From: Flavobacteriales bacterium
GTDB taxonomy: Bacteria > Bacteroidota > Bacteroidia > Flavobacteriales_D > Crocinitomicaceae
Assembly: GCA_947475275.1 (NCBI GenBank)
Contig: CANJNE010000003.1
Location: forward strand, 1-62,917
Direction: 5' to 3'
DNA: 62,917 bases
Under the pieces are notes generated by a model. It searched no databases and was not told the origin of the DNA. It saw only the letters and a program-made list of their open reading frames with translations. Below are positions 1 through 8,148 of the stretch, one piece after another. Numbering within the stretch: position 1 is the first letter of the stretch; every line of letters starts with the position of its first letter. The position numbers were made by a program, and so were the translations under genes.

Positions 1-593
1 CCTGTAAGTGGATTGAAAAGCATTAAAAGCTTTCCATCTGAGGTATACTCCGGTTTTTTATCTTTTCCTTTTTTGCTTTTCTTCGGCTTTTTATTTTTCT
101 TCCTTTTATTCAGTTCCACATTATGTTTTTGTAGATTATTGTGATCAGCAAGCATGGCTATCCAATCTCCTTCTTCTGCGATTGAATGCGATTTATAAAA
201 AGGAAACGTGATCAAACTGTCTTTTGCAATCAAATAGACACCAAGCGTATCTTTTGGCCATTTTTTCTTATCCACTTTGTTCAATTCGCAATTTCTCAAG
301 GTGTCATAACCAGCTCCAATTTTGAATACAATAAAACTTGAATTTGTTGAAATACTAGCTTCTTTTCCTTTGTTGATGGTGTCTGTTTGATTTCTTGAGT
401 TGTGATAAATCAAAAGTTTACCATCGCCTTTTAACTTTTTCAATTCGTAGGTAATCAATTCGCCATCTTCAGAGATTTGTGCGTTTTCAAGTCGATTCCA
501 AAGGTTGTAATCCTCGTGCTTAATGATTTTTTTCTGGGCGAACAACATGACGTTGAATGCAAGGAAAAGTAAAAGAAGCGTTGTGTTTTTCAT
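1..593 (-). CDS. S9 (prolyl oligopeptidase-like) peptidase, N-terminal part
   Basis: The first 197 codons of a minus-strand gene that runs off the left edge. The ATG at 593 opens a clear signal peptide: two Lys-type residues, a Leu-rich core and an AFNVMLFAQ end, so the protein is probably periplasmic. The mature part starts with a WNRLENAQIS-DG-ITYEL stretch, like the first propeller blade of Bacteroidota S9 peptidases, followed by more beta-propeller-like segments. A very Lys-rich linker lies near residues 165-185. The catalytic hydrolase domain would be outside the window, so the enzyme assignment rests on the propeller start alone. It lies 36 bp downstream of hemW on the same strand. A different PD40-type secreted protein is possible. 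Confidence 0.6.
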   Translation of the reverse strand, partial: MKNTTLLLLFLAFNVMLFAQKKIIKHEDYNLWNRLENAQISEDGELITYELKKLKGDGKLLIYHNSRNQTDTINKGKEASISTNSSFIVFKIGAGYDTLRNCELNKVDKKKWPKDTLGVYLIAKDSLITFPFYKSHSIAEEGDWIAMLADHNNLQKHNVELNKRKKNKKPKKSKKGKDKKPEYTSDGKLLMLFNPLT

Positions 594-629
594 ATCAAGA
601 TTAAGCTATAAAAATAGTCAAATTGCTGA

Positions 630-1751
630 TTATACAAACAAGTTGGCAGCGAGGGCATCGGCTTGAAGCATTCCCTTTTTGGTGAGAATGATGTGATCAG
701 ATAGAATAAGCGCTAAACCTTCATCTATCATTTTATTGATTTCATTTTTTTTTTGTTCATCGAAAAAATTGAAAGTCTTTAAATGTTCTAAAGAAATACC
801 CCAAGAAGTTCGCAGTCCGGTCAAAATGTACTCGTTCCATTTTTCTTTTTCACTTAACATTTCTGTTTCAAACCAATTGTCGTTTTTCCCAATGTTATTC
901 ATGTAAACTTGATTATTTGCAACATTCCATCTTCTTGATTTGCCATCGAAAGAATGGGCTGAAGGTCCAATTCCCATGTAATGTTCCCCTCTCCAATAGT
1001 TTGAATTGTGAACCGCTTTTTTTTCCGGAAGCGCAAAATTTGAGATTTCGTAGTGTTGAAATCCGTTTTCACACAAAATTTCACTCATCATAAGAAATTG
1101 CCTCTCTTGGGCTTCTTCATCGGCTGGCGATAAGGTTTTATTGCGTACTAATTTATTTAACGCTGTCTTAGGCTCTACGGTTAAACAGTATGAAGAGATA
1201 TGGGGAACTTGCAATTCCATAACATTTTGAAGATGTTCTTCCCAATCTTTGTCGCTTAGTTCTGGCAGACCATAAATTAAGTCAACACTAATGTTTGAGA
1301 TACCTTGAGACTTTAGCAAAGCAATGGATGCATAGCCATCTTCAACTTGGTGAGCCCGATTCATCCATTTGAGGTCTTCTTTTTTAAAGGATTGTAATCC
1401 AACAGAAAACCGATTAACTCCCAATGCTTTCCATTCTTTAATATTTTCCAACGATATATCATCCGGGTTTGCCTCTAAAGTAATTTCTGCAGTTTGGTCG
1501 AAATTGAAATATTTGCGAATAGTTTTTAAGATTTGCTCTAGCTCCGTGAATTTCAATAAGCTTGGAGTTCCACCCCCGAGATAAATGCTTCCAAGGCTTT
1601 TGTCTGTCAGATATCCTGCTCTAAGCTCGATTTCTTCGCACATTTTGTCGATCATTTTTTGTCTATAACTTTCGAATGTAGTGCTGAAATGAAAGTCGCA
1701 ATAAGTGCATTTTTGTTTGCAGAAGGGAATATGGATGTAAATTCCGGGCAT
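630..1751 (-). CDS. hemW: Radical SAM heme chaperone HemW
   Basis: A radical SAM protein of 373 residues, the usual HemW length. The 4Fe-4S/SAM motif CxxxCxYC is at residues 11-18 (Cys11, Cys15, Cys18). It is followed by the GGGTPS glycine-rich SAM site, a YGLP strand and the HNSNYW and GIGPSAHS motifs of the HemW/HemN-like family. HemW proteins bind heme and deliver it to respiratory targets; they were long misannotated as oxygen-independent coproporphyrinogen oxidase. The sequence starts at the first motif with no long N-terminal extension, which favours HemW over true HemN. Cytoplasmic. The S9-type peptidase gene follows 36 bp downstream and may be cotranscribed. Confidence 0.9.
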   Translation of the reverse strand: MPGIYIHIPFCKQKCTYCDFHFSTTFESYRQKMIDKMCEEIELRAGYLTDKSLGSIYLGGGTPSLLKFTELEQILKTIRKYFNFDQTAEITLEANPDDISLENIKEWKALGVNRFSVGLQSFKKEDLKWMNRAHQVEDGYASIALLKSQGISNISVDLIYGLPELSDKDWEEHLQNVMELQVPHISSYCLTVEPKTALNKLVRNKTLSPADEEAQERQFLMMSEILCENGFQHYEISNFALPEKKAVHNSNYWRGEHYMGIGPSAHSFDGKSRRWNVANNQVYMNNIGKNDNWFETEMLSEKEKWNEYILTGLRTSWGISLEHLKTFNFFDEQKKNEINKMIDEGLALILSDHIILTKKGMLQADALAANLFV

Positions 1752-1866
1752 CTATCAAAAGTAATCAAGATTATGCAAATTTGATGTCTCCTCGAAAAAG
1801 ATGTTTTTTTGACTAAAGGATAGGGCAGATTTATTGCATTTGGTTAGATTTTCTTTCAATTCTGGC

Positions 1867-1874
1867 TATCTTTG
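1867..1874 (+). promoter_or_regulatory. Bacteroidota -7 element TATCTTTG upstream of queD
   Basis: An exact match to the Bacteroidota consensus TAnnTTTG, 16 bp before the GTG start of the queD-like gene. A TTTG sits at 1839-1842, but its spacing (24 bp) is longer than the usual 19-20, so the -33 element is weak. It probably drives queD-folE-BI-1. Confidence 0.5.
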
Positions 1875-1890
1875 TGAATAATTTTTTTTC

Positions 1891-2322
1891 GTGAAAACAA
1901 TATACATAACCCGTCGGGAAACATTTAATGCTGCTCACAAATTGTTCAGAGCAGACTGGTCTGATGAAAAAAATAATGAGGTTTTTGGAAAATGTGCCAA
2001 CAAGAATTGGCATGGACACAATTTTGAGATTTTTGTAACTGTCAAAGGAGTTCCGAATGAGGAAACGGGATTTGTTATCAATCTCAAGGATCTCAGTCAT
2101 ATTTTAAAAGAATATGTGGTAGAAGCTTTAGATCACAAAAATTTGAATTTGGATGTCCCATTTTTGAAAGATATCATGGCGTCAACTGAAAATATAACGA
2201 TTAAAGTTTGGGAAATTATCGAAGAACCCATTCGAAAGGTTGGAGGTGAGCTGGTCAAAATTAAAATGGTTGAAACGGAAAACAACTTCGTAGAATATTT
2301 CGGGGGGAAAGAACCATATTGA
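1891..2322 (+). CDS. queD: 6-carboxytetrahydropterin synthase / 6-pyruvoyl-tetrahydropterin synthase family (QueD)
   Basis: 143 residues from a GTG start; there is no usable upstream ATG. The zinc ligands of the family are present: His16 (FNAAHKL), His41 and His43 (WHGHN), with the catalytic Cys35 six residues before the first of that pair. A DHKNLN motif follows. The family converts 7,8-dihydroneopterin triphosphate, the product of GTP cyclohydrolase I, either to 6-carboxytetrahydropterin (queuosine route) or to 6-pyruvoyl-tetrahydropterin. The next gene is folE, which makes that substrate, so the two genes supply consecutive steps. No queC, queE or sepiapterin reductase is in the window, so the end product is not settled. 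Confidence 0.85.
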   Translation: MKTIYITRRETFNAAHKLFRADWSDEKNNEVFGKCANKNWHGHNFEIFVTVKGVPNEETGFVINLKDLSHILKEYVVEALDHKNLNLDVPFLKDIMASTENITIKVWEIIEEPIRKVGGELVKIKMVETENNFVEYFGGKEPY

Positions 2323-2357
2323 TCTACAATTGTTTATTTGTAAATAAAGAATCCTTT

Positions 2358-2939
2358 ATGATGTATGATGAACTAAAAACTAAGAGCGTTGCCTTAAACT
2401 ACCAAAGAGTTATTGAGCAAATTGGAGAGGATCCTCATCGTGAAGGATTATTGAAAACACCGGAAAGAGCAGCTAAAGCCATGCAATTTCTTACTCATGG
2501 ATACGACATTAATCCTGATGAAATTGTTCAGCAAGCTATTTTTCATGAAGAATATTCCGAAATGGTAATCGTTAAGGATATAGAAGTGTATTCTCTTTGC
2601 GAGCACCATTTACTTCCTTTTTTTGGAAAAGCTCATGTCGCATATATACCGCAAGGTAGAATTGTTGGATTGAGTAAAATTCCACGTGTAGTTGATGCTT
2701 ATTCACGAAGATTGCAAGTTCAAGAACGGTTGACAATCGAAATTAGAGATTGTATTCAAAGAACCTTAGACCCAAAAGGTGTAGCGGTAGTTATTGAATG
2801 TTGCCACATGTGTATGCAGATGAGAGGTGTTCAAAAGCAGAATTCTGTAACGACATCCAGTGCTTTCACGGGAATATTTTTGAGAAACGAAGCAACAAGA
2901 AAAGAATTTATTAATTTAGTACAAGCTAAATTACATTAA
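2358..2939 (+). CDS. folE: GTP cyclohydrolase I
   Basis: 193 residues from ATG 2358; a second ATG follows directly at 2361. The frame stays open back to a TTG at 2319 that overlaps the queD stop, but family alignment favours the later start. The zinc ligands can be placed as Cys81 and His84 ([10 protein letters not shown]) and Cys152 ([10 protein letters not shown]), matching Cys110, His113 and Cys181 of the E. coli enzyme. The enzyme turns GTP into 7,8-dihydroneopterin triphosphate plus formate, the entry to folate, queuosine and tetrahydropterin. The gene lies 35 bp after queD and 2 bp before the BI-1 gene, consistent with one operon. Confidence 0.95.
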   Translation: MMYDELKTKSVALNYQRVIEQIGEDPHREGLLKTPERAAKAMQFLTHGYDINPDEIVQQAIFHEEYSEMVIVKDIEVYSLCEHHLLPFFGKAHVAYIPQGRIVGLSKIPRVVDAYSRRLQVQERLTIEIRDCIQRTLDPKGVAVVIECCHMCMQMRGVQKQNSVTTSSAFTGIFLRNEATRKEFINLVQAKLH

Positions 2940-2941
2940 AT

Positions 2942-3664
2942 ATGAGTGAAATAATAGATCATCAAGGCAGTTACGCCAAGTCGGCAACGCTTGAATTTTT
3001 CAGAAATGTTTACAGCTACATGTTCGCTGCATTAGGGATTTCTGGATTGGTTGCCTATCTTTTCGGGATAGGGGAATACAGTAATTTTCTTTATGAAGTT
3101 GATTATGCAACAATGACCAAGGCGCCATCAGGGTTTTTCTTTGTCATTGCTTTCGCACCTTTGATTATTGGAATTGTTATTCAATCTGCATTTCATAGGC
3201 TTTCGTTGGGTGTTCTTTTGTTTTTGTTCGTTTTATACAGCTTTACAATGGGGCTCTCATTAAGTAGTATCTTTTTGGTTTACAACATGGGGGCTATTGC
3301 AATGACCTTTTTCGTTACAGCAGGAGCATTTGGAGGAATGGCAATACTTGGTTATACCACAAAAACTGACTTGACGAGATTTGGCAGCTTACTGTACATG
3401 TTGCTTATAGGAATTGTAATTGCCTCAATAGTAAACTTGTTCCTTCAGTCAAGTGGTTTCGATTTTCTTATTTCAGTGCTTGGTGTTTTTGTATTCACCG
3501 GTTTAACGGCTTACAGTATGCAGCAATTGAAGGAGTTAGCCCAGGATACTTCGATAAGTGTTAACGACCGCAATAAACTTGCATTAATTGGGGGTTTACA
3601 ACTTTATATTTTATTTGTGAATTTGTTCCTATCTTTACTTCGAATTTTAGGTTCAAAAGAGTAA
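2942..3664 (+). CDS. Bax inhibitor-1/YccA family membrane protein
   Basis: 240 residues with seven hydrophobic segments spread over residues 25-235 and short charged loops, the layout of the BI-1/YccA/TMBIM family. Typical features are the SATLEFFRNVY entry into the first helix, the glycine-rich TAGAFGGMA segment in the middle and a final helix rich in Leu, Ile and Phe. Members are inner-membrane proteins linked to calcium leak (BsYetJ) or to FtsH-dependent quality control (YccA). The specific role here is unknown. It starts 2 bp after folE, so it is probably translated from the same message, although no functional link to pterins is known. Confidence 0.85.
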   Translation: MSEIIDHQGSYAKSATLEFFRNVYSYMFAALGISGLVAYLFGIGEYSNFLYEVDYATMTKAPSGFFFVIAFAPLIIGIVIQSAFHRLSLGVLLFLFVLYSFTMGLSLSSIFLVYNMGAIAMTFFVTAGAFGGMAILGYTTKTDLTRFGSLLYMLLIGIVIASIVNLFLQSSGFDFLISVLGVFVFTGLTAYSMQQLKELAQDTSISVNDRNKLALIGGLQLYILFVNLFLSLLRILGSKE

Positions 3665-3691
3665 TATTAACTGATATTAAAAATTAAAATC

Positions 3692-3790
3692 ATGTCTGAT
3701 AATTTTTTTGATAACTCAACAGCAGCGGTAGGAACGATATTTACGATAATTGCTTTGGCTATTATTGGTTCAATTCTAATTTGGGGATAA
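3692..3790 (+). CDS. 32-residue single-pass membrane miniprotein
   Basis: An ATG-started ORF of 33 codons including the stop, 27 bp after the BI-1 gene. It encodes an acidic, Asn/Asp-rich N-terminus (MSDNFFDNSTAA) followed by one membrane-spanning segment (about residues 13-31) and stops just after a Trp-Gly. The length, the charge pattern and the helix that fills the rest of the protein look like a real membrane miniprotein. I do not recognise a family. It could act with the BI-1 protein, but that is only suggested by position. A strong terminator follows about 60 bp later. Confidence 0.5.
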   Translation: MSDNFFDNSTAAVGTIFTIIALAIIGSILIWG

Positions 3791-3851
3791 AAGTCCGAAT
3801 TGATTTTTGATTAATAAAAGAAAAGCTCATTCTTTTCGTTGATACAATATT

Positions 3852-3876
3852 AAGAGACCGAAAGGTCTCTTTTGTT
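3852..3876 (+). terminator. Rho-independent terminator after the folE/BI-1 operon
   Basis: A perfect 8-bp stem (AAGAGACC / GGTCTCTT) with a GAAA tetraloop, followed by TTTGTTTTA. It closes the queD-folE-BI-1-miniprotein unit; the T-rich tail overlaps the -33 region of the GH3 promoter. Confidence 0.85.
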
Positions 3877-3902
3877 TTATATGCGCATCTTTTTTATCTT
3901 TA
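3872..3902 (+). promoter_or_regulatory. Promoter of the GH3 gene (TTG-N20-TATCTTTA)
   Basis: TTG at 3872-3874, a 20-bp spacer and TATCTTTA at 3895-3902, close to the Bacteroidota consensus. The start codon of the GH3 gene is 17 bp further on. The -33 element lies in the T-tail of the preceding terminator, so termination and the next initiation are packed together. Confidence 0.55.
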
Positions 3903-3918
3903 GAGAGAACAATTATTT

Positions 3919-5433
3919 ATGCCATTCAATTCCATTTTCGCTTGGATTATTAAAAAGAGAATTCATCAAATAGATCTCTTTAGAAAATACCCATTGGAAG
4001 TTCAGCATGAATTGCTGGAAAGAATGTTAGATATTTCAAAAGATACGGAATGGGGTAGAAGATGCAGTTATTCATCTATTAAGAATTACGAAGATTTTAA
4101 TAAACACGTTCCACTTCAAGAATATCATGATGTTGAACCAATCATAAAGCGATTAATGGCCGGTGAACAAAATCTATTGTGGCCAAGTGAAACCAAATGG
4201 TTTGCTAAATCTTCAGGTACAACTTCTTCACGAAGCAAGTTAATCCCAGTAACCAAAGAATCTTTAGAGGAGTGTCATTACAAAGGGGGCAAAGACTTAT
4301 TGGCTTTGTATTATCACAATTTTCCCAATCGTAAGTTATATAAAGGCAAGCATTTAATTGTTGGTGGAAGCGCTGAGGTAAATCAATTGTCCTCAGATTC
4401 TTATTTCGGAGATTTATCTGCGATTATTGTAAAGAATTTACCTTGGTGGGCTGAAATTAAGCGTACGCCCGCCAAAGAAATTGCGTTAATGTCAGAATGG
4501 GAAGAGAAAATTGAAAAAATGGCTCAAACTACTATTGATGATGATGTCTATATTTTGGCTGGTGTGCCAAGTTGGACCATGTTGTTGGCAAATCGGGTTT
4601 TGGAAATTAGTGGAAAAAACAACCTCAAAGAAATCTGGCCAAATTTGGAATTATTTATGCACGGCGGTGTGAGTTTTAAACCATACAAGGCTCATTTTGA
4701 AAAACTCATTCCCGATAGCGCAATGAACTACGTTGAAACTTACAATGCATCTGAAGGATTTTTCGGAATTCAAGATATTCCCGGCAGTGAGGACTTGTTG
4801 CTAATGTTAGATTACGGTATTTTTTATGAATTTATTCCGATGTGCGAATTCAAAGGTGTAAATTCAAAAATTGTTGTTCCATTGTCAGAAGTTGATATGG
4901 GAGAAAACTATGCGATGGTCATTTCAACAAATGGAGGATTATGGCGATATATTCTTGGAGATACGATTCAGTTTACCAATCTGTTTCCATTTCGCTTTAA
5001 AATTACAGGCAGAACGAAAAGTTTTTTAAATACTTTTGGAGAAGAAGTTGTTGTTGAAAATGCAGAATCTGCGATTGCCTTTGCTTGTCGTAAAACAAAT
5101 GCGCAAATCAGAGACTTTACTGTGGCCCCAATATACATGGAGAATAATGAAAAAGGTGCTCATGAATGGTTGATTGAGTTTGTGAATGAACCGACAGACT
5201 TTAGTCGGTTTAGTCAACTTTTGGATGAACATTTGCGAGAAATTAATTCAGATTATGATGCCAAAAGGTATAAGAATATGATTCTCGATAAACCCAAAAT
5301 ACAAATTATTCCAAAAGGTACATTTGATCTTTGGTTAAAATCTAAAAATAAACTGGGAGGTCAAAATAAAATACCACGTTTGCTCAATGAAAGAACCATT
5401 ATTGATGAGATTAAATTTTTTTTAAGCCATTAG
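3919..5433 (+). CDS. GH3 auxin-responsive promoter family protein (acyl-adenylating enzyme)
   Basis: 504 residues, close to the 500-600 of the GH3 family. The nucleotide-binding motif SSGTTS is at residues 98-103, followed by RSKLIPVT. A YNASEG motif, a GDTIQF loop and the hinge-region segment KITGRTKSFLNTFGEE lie in the second half, in the order seen in GH3 enzymes of the ANL superfamily. Plant GH3 proteins adenylate jasmonate or indole-acetate and join them to amino acids. The substrate of the Bacteroidota members is not established. Cytoplasmic, no signal peptide. The next gene starts 1 bp after its stop, so the pair is almost certainly cotranscribed. Confidence 0.85.
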   Translation: MPFNSIFAWIIKKRIHQIDLFRKYPLEVQHELLERMLDISKDTEWGRRCSYSSIKNYEDFNKHVPLQEYHDVEPIIKRLMAGEQNLLWPSETKWFAKSSGTTSSRSKLIPVTKESLEECHYKGGKDLLALYYHNFPNRKLYKGKHLIVGGSAEVNQLSSDSYFGDLSAIIVKNLPWWAEIKRTPAKEIALMSEWEEKIEKMAQTTIDDDVYILAGVPSWTMLLANRVLEISGKNNLKEIWPNLELFMHGGVSFKPYKAHFEKLIPDSAMNYVETYNASEGFFGIQDIPGSEDLLLMLDYGIFYEFIPMCEFKGVNSKIVVPLSEVDMGENYAMVISTNGGLWRYILGDTIQFTNLFPFRFKITGRTKSFLNTFGEEVVVENAESAIAFACRKTNAQIRDFTVAPIYMENNEKGAHEWLIEFVNEPTDFSRFSQLLDEHLREINSDYDAKRYKNMILDKPKIQIIPKGTFDLWLKSKNKLGGQNKIPRLLNERTIIDEIKFFLSH

Positions 5434-5434
5434 A

Positions 5435-6253
5435 ATGAAATTGATTGCCTTAATTACATTTGTTATTTTTGTTTCCCACTTTTCAAAAGCTCAGGAACAT
5501 ATCAACGTTTCTTGGAAACTAAGGGATTCAATTGCTTGCGATTCCAATGCCGTTTGGACTGTCGACTGGATAGGGAATTTAATCATACAGCAAGGTGGAA
5601 CAATTGATAAATATGATACAACAGGTAATAAGTTGTTTTCTCAAAGTATTAAGAAATTGGGTAATATTCAAGCTATTTTACCTGTGAACGCAATGAAAAT
5701 AGCGCTTTTTAGCGAAGAACAACAATCTGTTTGTATTCTTGATAATACGCTTACATTATCTCAAGAATGCATTGATTTGGATCGTTATGACATTCAATGG
5801 GCAAGTTGTTTCTCTCCTTCGGGTCAACAAGAAAAGATGTGGGTTTTTGATGAATTGAATAATCGATTACTACTCATTAGCACAAATAATACGAATCAAT
5901 TTCAAGAAATTAAAAACGTCACAGGTATATTGAACAGTACCCGAATTACAGAAATTGAGGAATTTGAGAACAGGCTTTTTATCAGAGAAGATAATGGTCG
6001 CCTCTTTGAGTTCGATATTTATGGCTCCTTGGTAAGTGTTTACGATATGAATGCAGCCCTTGATTTTGAATTTAGAAATGGTAAAATCGTTTTTTTAGAT
6101 GCGAATCAAGAGGAATTCAGACTTGTTAATGAAACATCTGAAACCCGTTTTAAGCTTCCAGTTCAAAATGTTCGAAAATTTAAAATTTCAGGTTCCTGTT
6201 TTTTTCTGCAAACCGTGGATAAAATTTTAAAATACGAAGTAAGCTTCCTTTAA
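5435..6253 (+). CDS. Secreted protein of unknown function, beta-propeller-like
   Basis: 272 residues starting with a signal peptide (MKLIALITFVIFVSHFSKAQ), so exported. The mature part is made of repeated short beta-strand units with the pattern of six- or seven-bladed propellers: alternating hydrophobic strands, Asp/Asn turns and a repeated W-x-x-D or F-D-x-x-N motif. I cannot name a family. It starts 1 bp after the GH3 gene and is probably translationally coupled to it. That pairing of a cytoplasmic acyl-adenylating enzyme with an exported protein is the only clue to its role. Confidence 0.7.
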   Translation: MKLIALITFVIFVSHFSKAQEHINVSWKLRDSIACDSNAVWTVDWIGNLIIQQGGTIDKYDTTGNKLFSQSIKKLGNIQAILPVNAMKIALFSEEQQSVCILDNTLTLSQECIDLDRYDIQWASCFSPSGQQEKMWVFDELNNRLLLISTNNTNQFQEIKNVTGILNSTRITEIEEFENRLFIREDNGRLFEFDIYGSLVSVYDMNAALDFEFRNGKIVFLDANQEEFRLVNETSETRFKLPVQNVRKFKISGSCFFLQTVDKILKYEVSFL

Positions 6254-6301
6254 AAGTTTATTGAATTATTGTAATTTAGTCACCCTAAAAAACAAGGAAT
6301 T

Positions 6302-6916
6302 ATGCACGTAGCCGTAGCTGGAAACATTGGTTCTGGAAAAACCACACTCACTGAAATGCTTTCAAAACATTATGGTTGGGATACACATTTTGAAGATGTG
6401 GAGCAGAATCCATACCTCAATGATTTTTATGAGGATATGCAAAGATGGTCTTTCAATCTTCAAATTTATTATTTGAATAGTCGATTTACACAAATTCAGG
6501 AAATCAAAGAAACGGATAGAAACGTGATTCAAGACAGGACCATTTATGAAGATGCCTTCATTTTTGCGCCCAATTTACATTCTATGGGTCTCATGACTAC
6601 TAGAGATTTTGAAAATTATTTCTCCTTGTTCAATTTAATGGAATCATTTATTTCTGCTCCTGATTTGTTAATTTATTTGCGTGCGAGTATTCCAACATTA
6701 GTAAATCAAATTCAACGTCGAGGCAGAGATTATGAAGAAAGCATTCGACTTGATTACTTGAAAAGACTAAATGAACGCTACGAAGCTTGGATTTCTACCT
6801 ATGATAAAGGTAAACTTCTGATCATCGATGTGGATAACAACAATTTTCCCGAAAGCCAAGAAGATTTAGGGAAAATTATCAGTTCTATTGATGCAGAAAT
6901 TAACGGGTTATTTTAA
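6302..6916 (+). CDS. Deoxynucleoside kinase
   Basis: 204 residues. The P-loop GNIGSGKT is at residues 7-14, the DRT motif (equivalent of DRS) at 78-80 with IYED after it, and the arginine-rich lid RRGRDYEESIR near 140-150. This is the dNK/dGK/dAK family, which phosphorylates deoxynucleosides with ATP for nucleotide salvage. Which deoxynucleoside it prefers cannot be read from the sequence. Cytoplasmic. It lies 48 bp after the secreted protein and 8 bp before the heptose epimerase on the same strand. Confidence 0.88.
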   Translation: MHVAVAGNIGSGKTTLTEMLSKHYGWDTHFEDVEQNPYLNDFYEDMQRWSFNLQIYYLNSRFTQIQEIKETDRNVIQDRTIYEDAFIFAPNLHSMGLMTTRDFENYFSLFNLMESFISAPDLLIYLRASIPTLVNQIQRRGRDYEESIRLDYLKRLNERYEAWISTYDKGKLLIIDVDNNNFPESQEDLGKIISSIDAEINGLF

Positions 6917-6924
6917 AAGGTCTT

Positions 6925-7911
6925 TTGGAAGAATATCAAAATAAACTTATTGTTGTAACTGGTGCAGCTGGTTTTATTGGAAGTGCACTCGTTGGTCGAT
7001 TGAACCTTGAAGGTTTTCATAATATTGTCGCTGTTGATGATTTTTCTAGAACTGATAAAATAAAAAATCTTGAAGGGAAAACTTTAGCCGCAAAAGTGGG
7101 TAGAAAAGATTTTATTACTTGGTTAAATGATTTTGGAAACGAGGTTGATTTCGTCTTTCACATAGGTGCCCGCACAGATACTACTGAATTTGATAAGTCC
7201 ATTCTCGATGAATTGAACTTGAACTTCTCTAAAGAGGTTTGGAATGCTTGTGTAAGATTTAATATCCCTTTGGTTTATGCCAGTTCAGCGGCTACTTATG
7301 GTTTAGGTGAATTTGGTTATGATGATGATCACAGTATTATTCCAAAACTTAAACCACTTAATCCATATGGTGAATCAAAAAATGACTTTGATCAATGGAT
7401 ACTGAACCAAGATAAAAAACCACCTTTTTGGTATGGTTTGAAATTTTTTAATGTTTATGGACCAAATGAATACCATAAAGGAAGAATGGCTAGTGTTATA
7501 TTTCATACCTACAAGCAGATTCAAGAAAATGGTTCCATGAAACTCTTTCGTTCCCACAATCCTAATTATTCAGATGGCGGGCAATTGAGAGATTTTATTT
7601 ATGTCAAAGATATTTTAGAAGTTGCCCTTTTCTTAATGGTTAAAAAGCCTCAAAGCGCAATATATAATCTGGGAACAGGTAAGGCAAGAACATTCCTGGA
7701 TTTGGCGCGTGCAACATTTATCTCTCTAGGAAAAGAACCTGACATTCAATTCATCGATACTCCTGAAGATATTCGTGATAAGTACCAATATTTCACAGAA
7801 GCGAATATGTCAAAACTTATCAATCAAGGCTATTCAAAACCTTTCTTCACATTGGAAAATGGAATTAAAGATTACGTAACCAATTATTTGGAAGGCAATA
7901 AATATTATTGA
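6925..7911 (+). CDS. hldD: ADP-L-glycero-D-manno-heptose 6-epimerase
   Basis: 328 residues of an extended short-chain dehydrogenase. The NAD(P)-binding motif TGAAGFIGS is at 12-20, and the catalytic Tyr148 and Lys152 sit in NPYGESK. FHIGARTDT near 78-86 and the FFNVYGPNEYHKGRMAS stretch are hallmarks of RfaD/HldD rather than other epimerases. It epimerises ADP-D-glycero-manno-heptose to the L form used in lipopolysaccharide core. The start is a TTG at 6925 after an AAAAGG sequence; the only in-frame ATG upstream would lie behind a stop. None of the other heptose-pathway genes (hldE, gmhA, gmhB) is in the window. Confidence 0.88.
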   Translation: MEEYQNKLIVVTGAAGFIGSALVGRLNLEGFHNIVAVDDFSRTDKIKNLEGKTLAAKVGRKDFITWLNDFGNEVDFVFHIGARTDTTEFDKSILDELNLNFSKEVWNACVRFNIPLVYASSAATYGLGEFGYDDDHSIIPKLKPLNPYGESKNDFDQWILNQDKKPPFWYGLKFFNVYGPNEYHKGRMASVIFHTYKQIQENGSMKLFRSHNPNYSDGGQLRDFIYVKDILEVALFLMVKKPQSAIYNLGTGKARTFLDLARATFISLGKEPDIQFIDTPEDIRDKYQYFTEANMSKLINQGYSKPFFTLENGIKDYVTNYLEGNKYY

Positions 7912-7917
7912 AATCTT

Positions 7918-8136
7918 TTACTTTATTGCGCAACCCTGATAGTCCTGCCAACCTAGTGAATAACTTAAGGACTCACATTCTGTTTGAGCATTCGATTTCG
8001 TCCCTTCAATAGCCACATTAGTTATAATTGGATTCCAATCCTCCCCATTTACAATTCGTTTGCATTCGCATTGATAAACTTTTTTACACCCCAATAAGGA
8101 TGAAGAACATACGAGAATTAAAACAGCCTTTTTCAT
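7918..8136 (-). CDS. Small Cys-rich lipoprotein
   Basis: 72 residues. A lipoprotein signal ends in LLGC, placing the lipidated residue at Cys17. The short mature chain has four more cysteines (23, 25, 54, 69), enough for two disulfides, beginning with a YQCECKR motif. No family is recognised. It begins 12 bp after the DUF4249 gene and is the last gene of the TonB-dependent receptor operon. It ends 6 bp from the convergent hldD stop. Its role is unknown; the position suggests an accessory surface or periplasmic part of the receptor system. Confidence 0.7.
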   Translation of the reverse strand: MKKAVLILVCSSSLLGCKKVYQCECKRIVNGEDWNPIITNVAIEGTKSNAQTECESLSYSLGWQDYQGCAIK

Positions 8137-8148
8137 TTTATTAATCTT

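Noticed and set aside
2319-2357. Extended folE start at TTG 2319
   Set aside because: It overlaps the queD stop and the added residues do not belong to the FolE family; ATG 2358 fits better.
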